64,000 bases of DNA from Smittium culicis (lineage: Eukaryota; Kickxellomycota; Harpellomycetes; Harpellales; Legeriomycetaceae). Of this stretch, positions 11,588-23,015 are shown in pieces. Within the stretch, counting starts at the first letter, position 1. Each line of letters opens with the position of its first letter. A program made the translations under genes and the position numbers. The notes under the pieces were generated by a model. It made no database searches. It worked only from the letters and a program-made list of their open reading frames with translations, and was not told the origin of the DNA. The stretch is taken from the NCBI GenBank assembly GCA_001970855.1, contig LSSN01000059.1, positions 1 to 64,000 of the forward strand, written 5' to 3'.

Positions 11588-11782
11588 CATCCCTTTCCAT
11601 TGAAACACTGTTTTAAAGTTTCAGTCTAAGTATTTGTATATGAATTATAATCAAGCTAATATTCGCCGACATTTTACAATATAACAACATCTCTTAAGTC
11701 ATTGTAATTATTATATTTTAATTTGATGCAGTTTAATATGATTAGTAGTCAAAATATTGCCTACCTCCCGTGAAAGGTTTAA
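11588..11782 (+). repeat. TTAA-type MITE, degenerate copy
   Basis: The left end (CATCCCTTTCCATTGAAACA) and right end (CTACCTCCCGTGAAAGGTTTAA) match the termini of the better-preserved copy at 39024-39220. About 195 bp long, like the others. The interior is diverged. Confidence 0.6.
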
Positions 11783-12090
11783 CACATTTCTGTTCAACAC
11801 TTTTTAAAAAGATCAGATTTATGATCTTTTTATGATTTATAAGTAAATTAAATATTTTCTGTTTTAATAAAACTATCCATGTTTATAAGGCATTGGGGCT
11901 AATTTTTTTTAATTGAATTATATTTGATCTACAAAATACATTCAACAGCGATATAATAAAATACTTTAATTCCGAAGCTTTAAGAAGTAAAATATATTTT
12001 AAAATAACAGCAATTAGTAAATTTCTATATTAATTATAAACGAATCATTAAATATATTTTTTCAAAGAGCTTTGGACGGGAAAGAGTTAA
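11779..12090. repeat. Two partial MITE copies joined head to head
   Basis: A forward copy begins TTAACACATTTCTGTTCAAC at 11779 and loses its last bases near 11955. There it meets a reverse copy that runs to GGACGGGAAAGAGTTAA at about 12073-12089. Both share the internal GATTTATAAGTAAA-type and AGCAATTAGTAAATTT-type blocks of the family. The arrangement resembles the complete inverted pair at 42690-43081, with the junction deleted. Confidence 0.6.
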
Positions 12091-12214
12091 GGCAGGTTAA
12101 GATTCTGGTAAACTTTTTTCTACATATTTAATCATTGTGTGTATTATTGAATGACATTTACATAAAACTTATGTAATAGAGTCAATATTATTTTTTGTTT
12201 TTTTACTATATGAG

Positions 12215-12324
12215 ACCACTTTATTTTTTTATTTTTCGATTATTTTTCGACGGAAAAGGGGTAATGAATGGAGTTTGATATATATGGTAAAACAAAAATA
12301 GTCTATCACTCAGAAAAGGGTTAA
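12215..12324. repeat. Fragmentary MITE copies
   Basis: The right end of a forward copy is clear: AACAAAAATAGTCTATCACTCAGAAAAGGGTTAA up to 12324 (shown here only as its outline; the core AAAATAGTCTA is family-specific). Just upstream, TCGACGGAAAAGGGGTAAT is the left end of a reverse copy. Two fragments appear fused. Confidence 0.5.
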
Positions 12325-13300
12325 TTAAGCATAGCCTTTAATAAAAAACCCCGAAATATGGACATATTTTCATAAAGAATTTTGATTCAGTTATATTTTT
12401 GAAAGAGATTATAGCAAAATAATTCAGAGAAAAGACTTATTAAGCATTACAATCTTATTGGATAGTACTAGATCGAAAATTACATGTCAGTTAAATCTAA
12501 AGCATAATAAAATGAACTAAAAAAATTTTTAACTATTTAAATTGCAAATTAAAGATAGATTTATCATGATCCTCTTTTGTTTCGCATAGATACACTACCA
12601 GAATACAGATTTTCAAATGACTAAATATTTTTAATAGTAATATTTTTAAAATCATATACCTTAAACTATAATTATGAAAAAAGAGTCAGTTATTCAAGCA
12701 GTAACCGAAAAAACCAGATAATTATTTTCACGAATATTTTTCATAAACATTTACGATTAAGTTATAGAAACCTATAATCAGAGATAATGAATTAAACTAA
12801 AGTTTTCCGAGCTAACGATGAAACTGTATATTCTAGGCTATCCGAATCACTGCAATCAATTGACGAGTGCTACTTTAGATTTCCAATATCTGAAGAGTAC
12901 ACTTTTCTATAATTTAATACCTAAGAACTAGTTCGATAAACTATATAATACCGCCAATAAATGATTCAGCATATATCGCAGTAAATAATTCCAATTCTGA
13001 ACTGTGTAGAATCCAGTTAGCTCCAGCTCACGATACGCGAAAAATTGAATATTAAATTCACCGAATAATTCAGGAAACATATGATATAAATACTGATGAT
13101 GAAATTGAAATAATTTTGTTATCATGAATAGTGCTCTTATACCTGATAATGCTGAAATGGTGACTCAATCGAGGATAGATAGCCTTCATAAAGGTTATGA
13201 AATACTTTAAAAAAATTCAAATTATCTAAATCTTTCACTAAACCGCTGATAAATAAAAAGTTTTTGAAAGCTCTTTTCGTTAAGAATCTAGTGAAAAAAC
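12325..13300. other. AT-rich region, possible decayed 5' part of the DIRS element
   Basis: No readable gene. The later half may hold the decayed gag-like region of the retroelement that follows, but I can match no motif to it. Confidence 0.4.
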
Positions 13301-13699
13301 GACCAATGGTAGAGCCCTTTCCTACGCGGTAGCAGAAATTTCTCTAAAAAGATATACATCGATACAAAACTGCTACGCTCCTGAGTACAAAAGATAAAAC
13401 CGCATCTGATCCAGGTCAAACAGGGCCTCAAACTGTCATCAAATTTTTAGTTATAGGGCCACATACGCGGTTTACAGTCTCAGAAGAGATAGAGAGTATC
13501 ACTACCAATTGGTGAGTAGCTCTATATGTCCAAGATATCGATTTAATAACTGAAGAACAGTCGATGGGTAAAAATCATAGTAGTGCGGAATTTCAAAATC
13601 CTCCAAACAAAAATAAAATAACGGCCACAGATTTAACGTCACCCAGGACGCTGAAGCGTCCTGCTCACTCCTGAAGTCTCAAACTCATCGATTTAATCG

Positions 13700-14650
13700 G
13701 AAACTGAGCCTAGGGGCAAATTAATTTCTTTCGGAAAAAGTCGTCTATCTCCTGGTCAAACATGCGATCGAGGAAATTAAGCTGCGGAATACGGGATTTT
13801 TCAGCCAGTTTTTTACGATCCCCAAAAATACCGTTGGATACCAACCCGTAATTGACTTTCGCAAGCTCAACATCCACATAGGGAAGCAGAAATTTAATAA
13901 GGATGCCTGATCTCAATCTGCCTTATATCCGCCTAATTGACTATCTGACTCCTCAAGATCTCCAGGGTACATTAATTCACATTCTAATACACAATAAATG
14001 CAGGAATTGTCTTCGACTTACATGTAAAAGATGCTCTTATCAGTTCTTTGTTTTCCAATTATGAATATATATGAGCCAGTTGGTATTTACCAAGTTTCTC
14101 AGCCTTGTTCTGGAATGGGCCAGAGCGAGAGTAATAATAAATTCTGCCAACATGGACGATCTGTAGCCATGGTAGGATCCAAAAACTTATGTTCAAAAAA
14201 ACACGCTCTTATTCTACTCCAAGCTCTCGGAGCTTAGACCAAAGGCTAACTCTGATAAGTAATCAAAAATAAAATATCAGTAAATCATGAATTTAGGAAT
14301 GGTGATCAAAAACAGATAAATTTCTCATAAGGCACATAGAACTAGACCAGAAATATACGGAGAGAGGATTGAAATATATTTAACTCTTGAAAAAATAAAT
14401 TACTATGCCTTGAAGCTTTATTGGTAAAGTATAATCCATATATATTACTCTTCTACATGGAATACTCTTCCCTTATCGTCTTTTAGTTCTCAAGAACAGA
14501 GCTCTGTCAATATCGAAGTCATCGAATCGATTTTTATTCTGTCAAATACAGCAATATTGAAACTGCACCTCTAGAAGAGTCAACTGTCGTCATCGAACGG
14601 GCAGTCATTCTTTCCCAAATCATCATATCTAGTTATCATCACAGACTCCA
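13700..14650 (+). pseudogene. DIRS-type reverse transcriptase and RNase H remnant
   Basis: Motifs in order on the plus strand: GFFSQFFTIPKNTVGYQPVI then DFRKLNIHI (13791-13881), a DIRS-like fingers block; HILIHNKCRNCLRLTCKRCS (about 13978-14040); SQLVFTKFLSLVLEWARAR (about 14070-14130); NMDDL at about 14150, standing where the catalytic YLDDL box belongs; then a YSKLSELRPKANSDK block. Near 14640 TDSSDREWILF recalls the start of an RNase H domain. Stops and frameshifts separate nearly every block. The spacing and the VFTK...LEWAR signature point to DIRS rather than Gypsy or Copia. Confidence 0.75.
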
Positions 14651-15659
14651 GCGACAGGGAGTGGATACTTTTTGTGAGTGACCTATCTTATTCTCGAATT
14701 TGAAACACACAACTGTCAAAAATACACATCAAGATTAAAGCAGATACTCGCAGTGCAATACTCTCTGAAGTATAAGAGGGTGTCGGGTCAGATCGGTGTT
14801 AGCCTATTCAGAAATCACAACATCACTCTCGCGCATCAAGGATTTCGGAGTCACAACGTCTTTAGAACTATTGGTGACCTCAGAAAGGAATTGGTAACTA
14901 TCCTGAAAACCAAAACCCGCGCCCAAGTAACATCAGTTTCGCCACTTCTAACCTAAAATATTCGATATTAATACTGACTGCTCAGACCAATTGGTCTCTA
15001 TATCAGAAGACATTCGACGCCTTGAATACGCTATATTTTATTGAAAATTTAGATCTGTTTGATTCCCATTACAATAGTAGTCTGAACCAGTACTAGCTAT
15101 TATCAAGAACAAGAACAATAGGAATAGAACCAGAATTAATTGACTTACAAATTTTTCGAGTTCAAAAACCCTTACTGATGCCCGCTCTGTAATCTATATC
15201 CCAGGTTATTCAGAAAGTGCGCCGAAAACGAATCACAATGACGTTGATACACCAATGTGGAAGTCAGAAATCTGGTTCCGAGATCTGAAGGCACTGTCAA
15301 TATCTCAGCCGACCATACTCCAAGCAACGACTGTAATCCTTGATCCAAAAATTGGAAAATCTCCGCTCTCAGAAAACGAGCAATGGAGCTTGATGTACTG
15401 TAGGATCAGCGGAGTTCTCTCAAAAATCAAGGTCTCGGAACATACGCCGTTGGTTTTATAATATCAACAGAAAGAATAGTTAGCCTCAGATCAAGATATA
15501 ACTCTAAATAGTAACGATTCTTATACTGGAGAATATCAAAGGAACTGAAGACTCCAATCTCGGCGCAAAAGATAATTGATTTTCTTAGGGAAGTTTAGGT
15601 CATCTAATAACTTAAATTAGGACCAATTAAGTCATACAAATCTGGTTTAATAGCGTTAA

Positions 15660-16369
15660 ATAAAGATCAGATAAAGATAATAAAGCACCCAATGTCCATT
15701 GGCTTAATGAGAACATTCACGAAACATCGATTGAATATTATTATTACTCCTAATGTACATATTACCCTGATATTAGAATTTTTTAGGCTTTGAGAACCCA
15801 CAATAGACCTTACTGTAAAACAAATAACTACCAAATTGCGTTGGTTTTGGCAGTAACAGGCTTCTTGAGGGCCAGCAACAAACATAGAATCAACGATGCC
15901 TGAAGTAGAATCGAAAAGGAAGAGCTAAATTTAGTTATAGTAGGACTCATGGAAAAGATAGGATGTTAAGCCGTAGAAAAGCCCCGCCTCATCATTTCAC
16001 ACATAGACTCAATATTTTGTCCACTAGTAGCTTACAAAGTATACAATGAAAAGGTTGCGTTCAATTTCTGCCTAAGACCGCATGATAACAACAGCAAATG
16101 AACTGAAAACAGGATAATGTGATTTATTAAAGGCAACAAGAAGCCTCTTTCTGTGGAAAGTATAACTAGATAAATTCGCTCGATTTCTGACCTAATCCTC
16201 TATGACCACTCTCATTCTCATACCGAATGGCAGAGCATTCGGAGCAAAGCTAGCTCCAATACAGGTTTATCATCAGATGATATAGCTTCACATTCATCTT
16301 GCTCAGATTATGCTTTCCTATACATACTATCGACTCACAAGAAAATATTTTAGTAACTTTACTGAATAG
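15660..16369 (+). pseudogene. DIRS-type tyrosine recombinase remnant
   Basis: Readable blocks: ALVLAVTGFLRASNKHRIND (from about 15840, containing the conserved arginine region), AVEKPRLIISHID, CPLVAYKVYNEKVAF (16000s), KPLSVESITR followed by IRSISDLI (about 16145-16195), SSDDIASHSSCSDYA (about 16270-16312) and TYYRLTRKYFSNFTE ending at a TAG at 16367-16369. The last two correspond to the catalytic H-x-x-R/W region and the nucleophilic tyrosine of DIRS recombinases. Several stops and one-base shifts break the frame. In a live element this enzyme integrates circular DNA without making a target duplication. Confidence 0.8.
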
Positions 16370-19300
16370 ATTATAAATATTGCAGTAACTTAATATATCT
16401 CTATTCTGAAGAATAATTTTAGTAATTAACTGAACTCTTTATATGCTAAGATTGATTTGTATTTTACGAGGAGAGGAGTCATATTAAGTCCCGCCCTCAG
16501 TGCTCATTTTACATTTGCAGAAATATGATGTGGATAAAGATAACGTGTAATTTACAACTTTAACAATTAAAAATTTTTATAGTTCATTTTATTACACTTT
16601 AACTTTTATTGGATTGAAATTTTAGGGTTAGTATTATCCAATAAGATCGGGGCACTAATATTTCTACTATCCTCGTATAATATGAATTAAAATTCGCTCT
16701 AAGAGAAAAATTAATTCTTACTAAAAATATATTGCTATTATTTTTTCCCTAGAAAATAATACTCTAATTAGTTATTTTACGTCCAAATACTTTTAATTAC
16801 TAATCATAAAATTGCATGATGAAAATTTAAATTCTATTTTCTATTCACGTTAATTATTAATTTTTTTTTTTCTAGATTTATTAAATTTCCTTCTTTTGGT
16901 GTTGATAATATACATATATGATCTAAGTAATTTGCTATTAAATCATAAATAAATTCCGTAAAAATGCAATCTATTATTTTTTGAAAAAATGAAGACGGAT
17001 TTATAATCTAAATGAAGATCGATTGATTTAATATATATCAAAAGACGAAAATAACTTCAATTTTTTTGAATTATTCTGTTTAAGGTGGTAATATTCTGAA
17101 ATTAATCTAAAATCACGAAAAATTATTTTTCAACTAAGAATTATAAGCAATCAGCTATATTAGCAGGCGTGAAATGTTCACTTAAACAAATTTAGTTAAA
17201 ATCTTTTAATTTTATTCAGAAAAGTTTGCTTCCATCGCTCTAAGGTGGAAATTCTAAATGGAAACGCTAATTAGAATTAAACTTTATAACAGCTCTAGGT
17301 TCCTGATTTTCTTCAATTATTTTATTGATTTTTTTTTTCGTCATTAGAATAACTTCTTGATAGTTTTGATTTTGATTTTACTTTAAGGTTTTATGTTTAA
17401 AAAATATTTAAATTTATTTTTATAAATAATTTTTGTTTCTTAAAGCTGAAATATTTCAGTTTAAGATGTTAAAAAATTTGTAAATATTAGTTATATGATT
17501 TTTATTCTTCCAGAATTGGTGAAAAATTTATCTTCAGAGCGATATTGAATAGGAACTAAAAATCTAATTATTTTTTTTCATACATATTACTTCTAATTCA
17601 ATTATTATACACTTTATTGGGTCACTCTTTCAATTTAATTCAGGTATATATTTGATTATAATATGCGCGCCAATCATTCGTTTCTTTTAAAAATTTTCTA
17701 CGCTCTCAGTAAATAAATTTTATGATATTTCGGCTTTTTAGCTACTTTCGGATGAAATATACTATATATCTGATCCAGATCTTACGTAAATCATCTGATT
17801 TATCACTTTATCCCTAAATTTCTGATATTTTATCACCATGTTGTTAAATGAATATGATATTTGCTCGTGCTCATAATCAATTAACATATGATAATTTTAA
17901 AAATAACATTTCCTCATATAATTGATACAGTTTTATTGTAAACTACTTTAAACTAAACTGGTATTTTTAAATCGTCCTCGAAATTAACCACCGTCCTTGT
18001 GTTTCATAAAATTTTTATAGATCTTGAGTCAACTGGCTTATTGCTCTCGCTATTTTCAGATTTAAATTTTGGAATTACTATGGCATTAAGAACTTTTTTT
18101 CTAAAAAGAGATAACGTAGTTTCTGTACTACTATCAATGGCATCTCATATTATCCTACTGTTTGCCTGATATATGTCAAATTTATGATCACAAAATTAAT
18201 AAATCAATCGGAACGTCTTATCGGCTATCAATTAAAATTTTTGGACTTTTAATCTTGATTAGCTTTTTTCAGCGGGTGTATCTTTGAAGCCTATATCTTT
18301 TGATCACAGAAAAAAAAGTCTGTCATAGACAGAATTTAAAATGTTCGCATCCATGATTCTATTTGTCAATTAAATTATTTCAAATTTACCCTTGGGGCTT
18401 CAAGGTTTTATTTTTTTGAGGGTTTAATTTTAATTTTGGATCTGAATGAACTCTAAAATGATGTTTTCATGCTGAGTTTAAAAATTATTCGGATCAACTC
18501 TTTTACATTGCGGAGCAGACATAGGATGATTTTTTTTTTTTTTGCTTCTAATCATAGTAAATTTCTATAAGAAAATTTGATTCAGATAATGTATTTTTGA
18601 TTTTATTTTCAATATATGGTACTCTAGCATTACAGTCGCTATTATAATGTTCATACTTTCTAAAATTATAACAATGTACTTTTTATCTATCCAAAAACCT
18701 TAATTTGGTTATTGTTTGCTATTAATTCATATTTTTAATTAATTTTTGTATTTTTTGGTAGTTTTTAATGCTATATGATATTTCTGATATTTCTGATTCT
18801 TTATTCGAGAATCTATATTTTTTTGTAAGTCACTTTGATTTTATATGTTTTATTACTACTATCAGAGTAAAATTTTTGGGGTCAGATTTTGATAATTTAG
18901 CAGACAGGCGCAAATTTTCAATTTTAGACTCTGGATTATACTTAGCTGTGTCAATCTTCCTATTTTGCCCTATTTCTTCTCAGTTTCATTGATTAATGTC
19001 TTAATATTATCAGTTTCATAATTCCGCATAATTTAATGTTTTTTTTGCCAGATTTTAATCATTTTTACTCGATACATCAACGCATGTATAAATTTTTAGC
19101 ATTAAGTACAAATTTGTTCTATGATTTTTATTATATACTACATTTATCTTTTTATAAATTAAATCAGAGATTCTTATTTTACAGTTAGATCAGTTTTAGA
19201 TCTTTTATAGAATATATTAAAATATTCGTATTTAAACAATAGTCAGGCTCAAATATTAAATTTTGATTTTCTATCCACGTTTTTTTTAGTTCTTATTATC

Positions 19301-20970
19301 TTGAATCTTTGATTTTATCAACTGCACACATAAATTTATTACGCCGGCTGGTGGAACCAAGCTTTGAACACTTTTACGAACGTTGCACCACTGCATTTTC
19401 AAAAGTGTATTATCCTTTTAAATCATTTGAATTATTTTAATTTAGGAACATATTAGGTTTTCCCTAAAATTTCTGTAAAAAATCTCGTGAGCTTATTTCT
19501 TATTCCAAAGATAATCAAATTCCAATTTATATTGTGCTGATAACGCCAAAAAGTTTACATGCTATTGTGAATATTTTAATATATTATTTGATGATTTTAG
19601 ATTGATTTTTTGTTATGCTAGAAAGTTAAAAAATGATGTATGGATAAAATAGATAATGTTTTTATTAGGAAAGAGTTGAAATTAAATCCAACCCCAAAAA
19701 AGTGTGTAATTATACCATATTTAAAAACATTTGGAATTATATTTAAAAAAATAGTTTACTATCTAAAAAAGAAGCTGAATGATTATAATTTATTTTTAAT
19801 AGATATAAAAATTGATAGGTAATAAGATAATAAAACTATCCTAACTTTCTCCTCCTTTGACTATATTATAATTGCGACTTTATAATTTTTATTATGTGTT
19901 CGTCATAAAAACTGATATAATAAAAAAATTTTTTTTTTCAAGGGAATATTTAAGATACATATATTAGATTTCTAGCACAAAATACCAAGGTTATTTATGC
20001 TTTAAGCAATTTATGCAAGTTTATTGGTTTTTCGTGACGATTAATATCGACTTGCAAAAAAAAAAGGCTTGGTAATTAAGTATATGGTCAGTTTTTAATT
20101 CAGAACCACCAAAAAAATAAAAAATAAAATTTAAAAATAGCGAATTATTAAAAAGAAAAAAAATATTCACTGCCACGACATTAATAAGAGTTATATTTTA
20201 TGATTTACAAACTGAATTCAGGCTGTAATGAAAATAATTAGTATATATTTATTTGCATGTTTTCACGATGTAATATAAAAGCTCATTTAAATTCCCATTT
20301 TTAAGTATATTTTCAAAAGTGTGTCAATTTAGGAGATATAGGTACGTTTTTTTATTTTTATTTTTTGTTATGTTCTTATTTACTATACACTAAGATTTTA
20401 TGTTTTCTATTAAATAAAATTATTTGTTTAAAAGTCAAAAAAAAACAAAGTTTTAACATGAATGTTTCAGTCTAGAGATTTTTTTTGATTACTTTAAATT
20501 CAACAAGAATTAAAAATTTTTATAGTAAAAAAAAAAAGGGAAATTTAATGTAGTGTAAAAAGCTTGAATAAAAGCAGGCCAAGTTTAATCTGAAACTCGT
20601 ATTCAATAGAAATATTCGAATATTCTGGATAAGCAAGCGAGTTTAAATTAAAAATAAAGATTCTTATTTTTTATATGCTATATATGTATTATTCGATATA
20701 TTTTAAGGTGTTATTGTTAAATTTTTTGAAAAATTGTTATAATCGATTTTATATAAATTAGAAAAATTAGTACTTGTTTGTTAAAAATTGAGATTATGTT
20801 TATTAAATTAAATTACTAATAAATGATAAGAAGGGGGGGCGGTATTTAAAGTAAAAGAGATATAAAACAAAAAAAAATATAAATGGAAAGAAGGAGCCGA
20901 ATAAATTATCCAAATAAATGTAAAAAATAGTACGAAAATAAAGAAGAAAAAACGAATTTGGGAGATTTGT
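16370..20970. other. AT-rich region with degraded coding-like islands
   Basis: No intact gene recognised. Plus-strand frames at 18768-18992 and 19640-19822 are short and featureless. Islands with more balanced composition occur at about 17950-18420 (listed separately) and 19345-19400. On the minus strand the second reads MQWCNVRKSVQSLVPPAGVI before stops. These look like old retroelement debris. Confidence 0.5.
17950..18360 (-). pseudogene. Unidentified decayed coding remnant
   Basis: A minus-strand ATG near 18350 opens MDANILNSVYDRLFF. Further on, in a shifted frame, sense-like peptide can be read: DIGFKDTPAEKS, then DAIDSSTETTLSLFRKK, VLNAIVIPKFKSENSESN, KPVDSRSIKIL and NTRTVVNFEDDLKI. Stops fall between the blocks. 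Size and composition would suit a gag/ORF1-like protein of a retroelement, but I recognise no motif. Confidence 0.4.
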
Positions 20971-20983
20971 GTGGGGGTGGGGA

Positions 20984-21466
20984 TCAGATAGTTATGCGGA
21001 CGTTTACATGGATGGTATACTGATCTCCATCGTTATTGCCATCGCGGTGCTCCGTATAACCGCTGATTTCGCGATCTTTTAATCTCGCAATCTCATCGTT
21101 GTAGTAGCCTTCATGCAAGTTTGCTGTGTTGAACTCTGAGCATTTGCTGCAAGTACAGCTGTTCGCGCAATCTACATTACTCACGCAGCTCGTGCATGTA
21201 AGCTTGTTCTTGTCCCAAGCGAATTTTCCTTTATACGGGCAATTGCGGGCGTAGTGCAGGGTACTGCTTTTTTGCCTGACCGCAGCCATTGCGCTAGCTG
21301 AATGGTCGGATTCGCGGGTATTCTCGATATCTTGGTGTTGGGTGTGAGTGCTGTGGTTTGAATCAACACGGACCATTGAAGTATGTGCGCGATATGTGCT
21401 GACTTCGTAGGTAGGGTGATGGAAGAAATGCGTTTCTGGACTGTATCTGGTGTATGTGTAAATCAT
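20984..21466 (-). CDS. Hypothetical protein with central cysteine cluster
   Basis: The gene encodes 160 residues in one exon, in DNA clearly less AT-rich than its flanks. The N-terminal half is rich in His, Thr and Ser (HFFHHPTYEVSTYRAHTS...) and looks disordered. The centre has nine cysteines in under 40 residues: one at NCPYKGKFAW, then TCTSCVSNVDCANSCTCSKC, a CxxC-rich pattern suggesting metal binding or a knotted fold. The C-terminus is charged and ends in a short beta-like stretch (YTIHVNVRITI). There is no signal peptide or membrane segment. Upstream, TTTTTTTTTCTTTC-type sequence fits a fungal promoter. Directly after the stop the sense strand is C-rich (20971-20983). I recognise no family. 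A longer spliced protein is possible but I see no strong splice site joining it. Confidence 0.55.
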   Translation of the reverse strand: MIYTYTRYSPETHFFHHPTYEVSTYRAHTSMVRVDSNHSTHTQHQDIENTRESDHSASAMAAVRQKSSTLHYARNCPYKGKFAWDKNKLTCTSCVSNVDCANSCTCSKCSEFNTANLHEGYYNDEIARLKDREISGYTEHRDGNNDGDQYTIHVNVRITI

Positions 21467-21704
21467 TATACTTTCTTTTTTTTTATGTGGGCTAAATAAA
21501 TAGATTAATTATACAGAATAATGTCTGGATTCCTAAATATCTCTTTTTTCTTTTTAAATAAGTAGGGTGCTTCTTCTTTGACTATTTTAGATAAAAAGGA
21601 ACTGGGAGGGGATATGTTTAATGTTTTTTTTATTATATTGGAATAGTCAGCTTCTTTTATACTTTTTTTTTCTCATCATTCAGAAAATCTTGGATAAACG
21701 TAGA

Positions 21705-22100
21705 TTAAGGAAAAGATGAACAAAGTAAAAAAATATGTTTTATGCAAGTGCTGAAATTTTTTAGATATAATTTAGTACAGCTATCAAACACGTAGATTAA
21801 TTTTCTTGGTAAACCAAATCTAATTTGGACAAAAAAAAAGATCAGAGAAATATTATGAAACAAATCGATATCTGGGGAATAAAGGTTAGACAATAAAATA
21901 AATCGGGAAAAGTTATTGATAATACTAGTTATAATTTTGATGCATAAAATAAAGACTAAAAAAAATATTATGCCTATTGTCTTTAAAAGGAAGACCATAC
22001 CCAAAATTTTATTCTTGAGAATTTTTTTCATTATTGTTGGTAAATTAAAGAGGAAATGAAAAAATAGCAGATTAATAATATAGTCGAAAGAGAAAATCAT
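21705..22100 (-). CDS. Possible small membrane protein
   Basis: This is an ATG-initiated frame of 131 residues, long for such AT-rich DNA. It has two strongly hydrophobic stretches (around residues 8-20 and 33-60: GMVFLLKTIGIIFFLVFILC) and a basic C-terminal half with three cysteines. AT-rich DNA biases random frames towards Phe, Ile and Leu, so the hydrophobicity is weak evidence. It lies about 240 bp upstream of the cysteine-cluster gene on the same strand. I recognise no family. Confidence 0.25.
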   Translation of the reverse strand: MIFSFDYIINLLFFHFLFNLPTIMKKILKNKILGMVFLLKTIGIIFFLVFILCIKIITSIINNFSRFILLSNLYSPDIDLFHNISLIFFFVQIRFGLPRKLIYVFDSCTKLYLKNFSTCIKHIFLLCSSFP

Positions 22101-22558
22101 AGTGGAAATTTCAGATTTTAATTTTTTTTTTCTTGGGCCCTCCTTCCACCCAATTAAAAAGCTGATTTATATGTACGAGTTTTATTAGAGCATTAAATTT
22201 AGACTGAATGGGTTATTATTAGAAAATATATTAGCATTATTTAGGCCTGTATTCCTATTTCCAGAAATGTGTTTGAGGATTAATATTAGCCGGAGATCTC
22301 TTTGTGAAAATAATTGCTGGTTTTTTATATAGCTTTGGATTGGGGCTGATGGGGAATAAGCGGGGGTGATTATGGCTGAGTAATTTGGCTATAATTCTAA
22401 AATGGCGATGGTTTTTTAAAATAGCGATAGTGACATCACTACCAAACTTTTTCTGGTACGGGGTTAGATCTAACGTAGCACAAATTCCATCTTATTGCTA
22501 AATTAATACTCACTCGCCTAATCTCTGGCTATAGAGCTTATACTACTAATGGTACTAA

Positions 22559-22750
22559 CTCTCAGCCACAGGGCTTAGAGCTATAGGCCGAGTCTCCTAT
22601 TGTACTATTGTTTCTGGGCAGGAAACCGCTTATATCATTTATGATACTATAATAAGACTCATTCGCAGTCATTTTAATATTCCAGTCCCTGCTCCGCAGC
22701 AGTCCATTATTGATATACATAATCTGTGCTGCTCTAACCCAGAATATTAG
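22559..22750 (+). pseudogene. Coding remnant of unknown origin (transposon debris likely)
   Basis: A frame of 63 codons without an ATG runs to TAG at 22748-22750, in an island far less AT-rich than its surroundings. It reads LSATGLRAIGRVSYCTIV, SGQETAYIIYDTIIRLIRS, HFNIPVPAPQQSIIDIHNL, CCSNPEY. The preceding 100 bp continues sense-like in another frame. It looks like the C-terminus of a decayed protein, perhaps a retroelement gag, but no diagnostic motif is present. Confidence 0.4.
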
Positions 22751-22892
22751 CCTTTAATTTTTTTTTCTTGCGAAAATAGGGATAAAAAGAATCGCTGATG
22801 AAATCTAATAGCCTAGAATAATAGCCAATTAATTCATTAACGAAAATTGCTGTGGTTTTTCAATAGGTTTTTTTTTTTTGGTAACGCATTTT

Positions 22893-22917
22893 ATTGGTAC
22901 CAATCAGCGTATAAATA
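22893..22917 (+). promoter_or_regulatory. Palindromic CCAAT box with adjacent TATA box
   Basis: ATTGGTACCAAT (22893-22904) is a perfect 12-base palindrome presenting a CCAAT box on both strands. Five bases later comes TATAAATA (22910-22917). It sits about 100 bp upstream of a 54-codon ORF and would fit a promoter reading to the right. Confidence 0.4.
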
Positions 22918-23015
22918 GATGGAAATCTAATCCGCCCATTTAAAGCTCGAAAAGAAACAAAGAGAAATAAATTAATAAACTCTTTTATCAGCTGCGAATT
23001 TTTGTGTTATTTTAA

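Larger units (their letters stand above)
13300..16369 (+). mobile_element. Decayed DIRS-type (tyrosine-recombinase) retrotransposon
   Basis: A reverse transcriptase/RNase H-like region (about 13.7-14.65 kb) is followed by a tyrosine recombinase (about 15.7-16.37 kb) on the same strand. That combination defines the DIRS/Ngaro order. Both are readable only across many stops and frame changes, so the copy is old. Base composition is markedly less AT-rich than on either side, which marks the limits better than any repeat. I did not find the inverted or split terminal repeats expected of DIRS elements. The sequence around 16480-16520 and before 13.3 kb would be the place to look. Confidence 0.8.
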
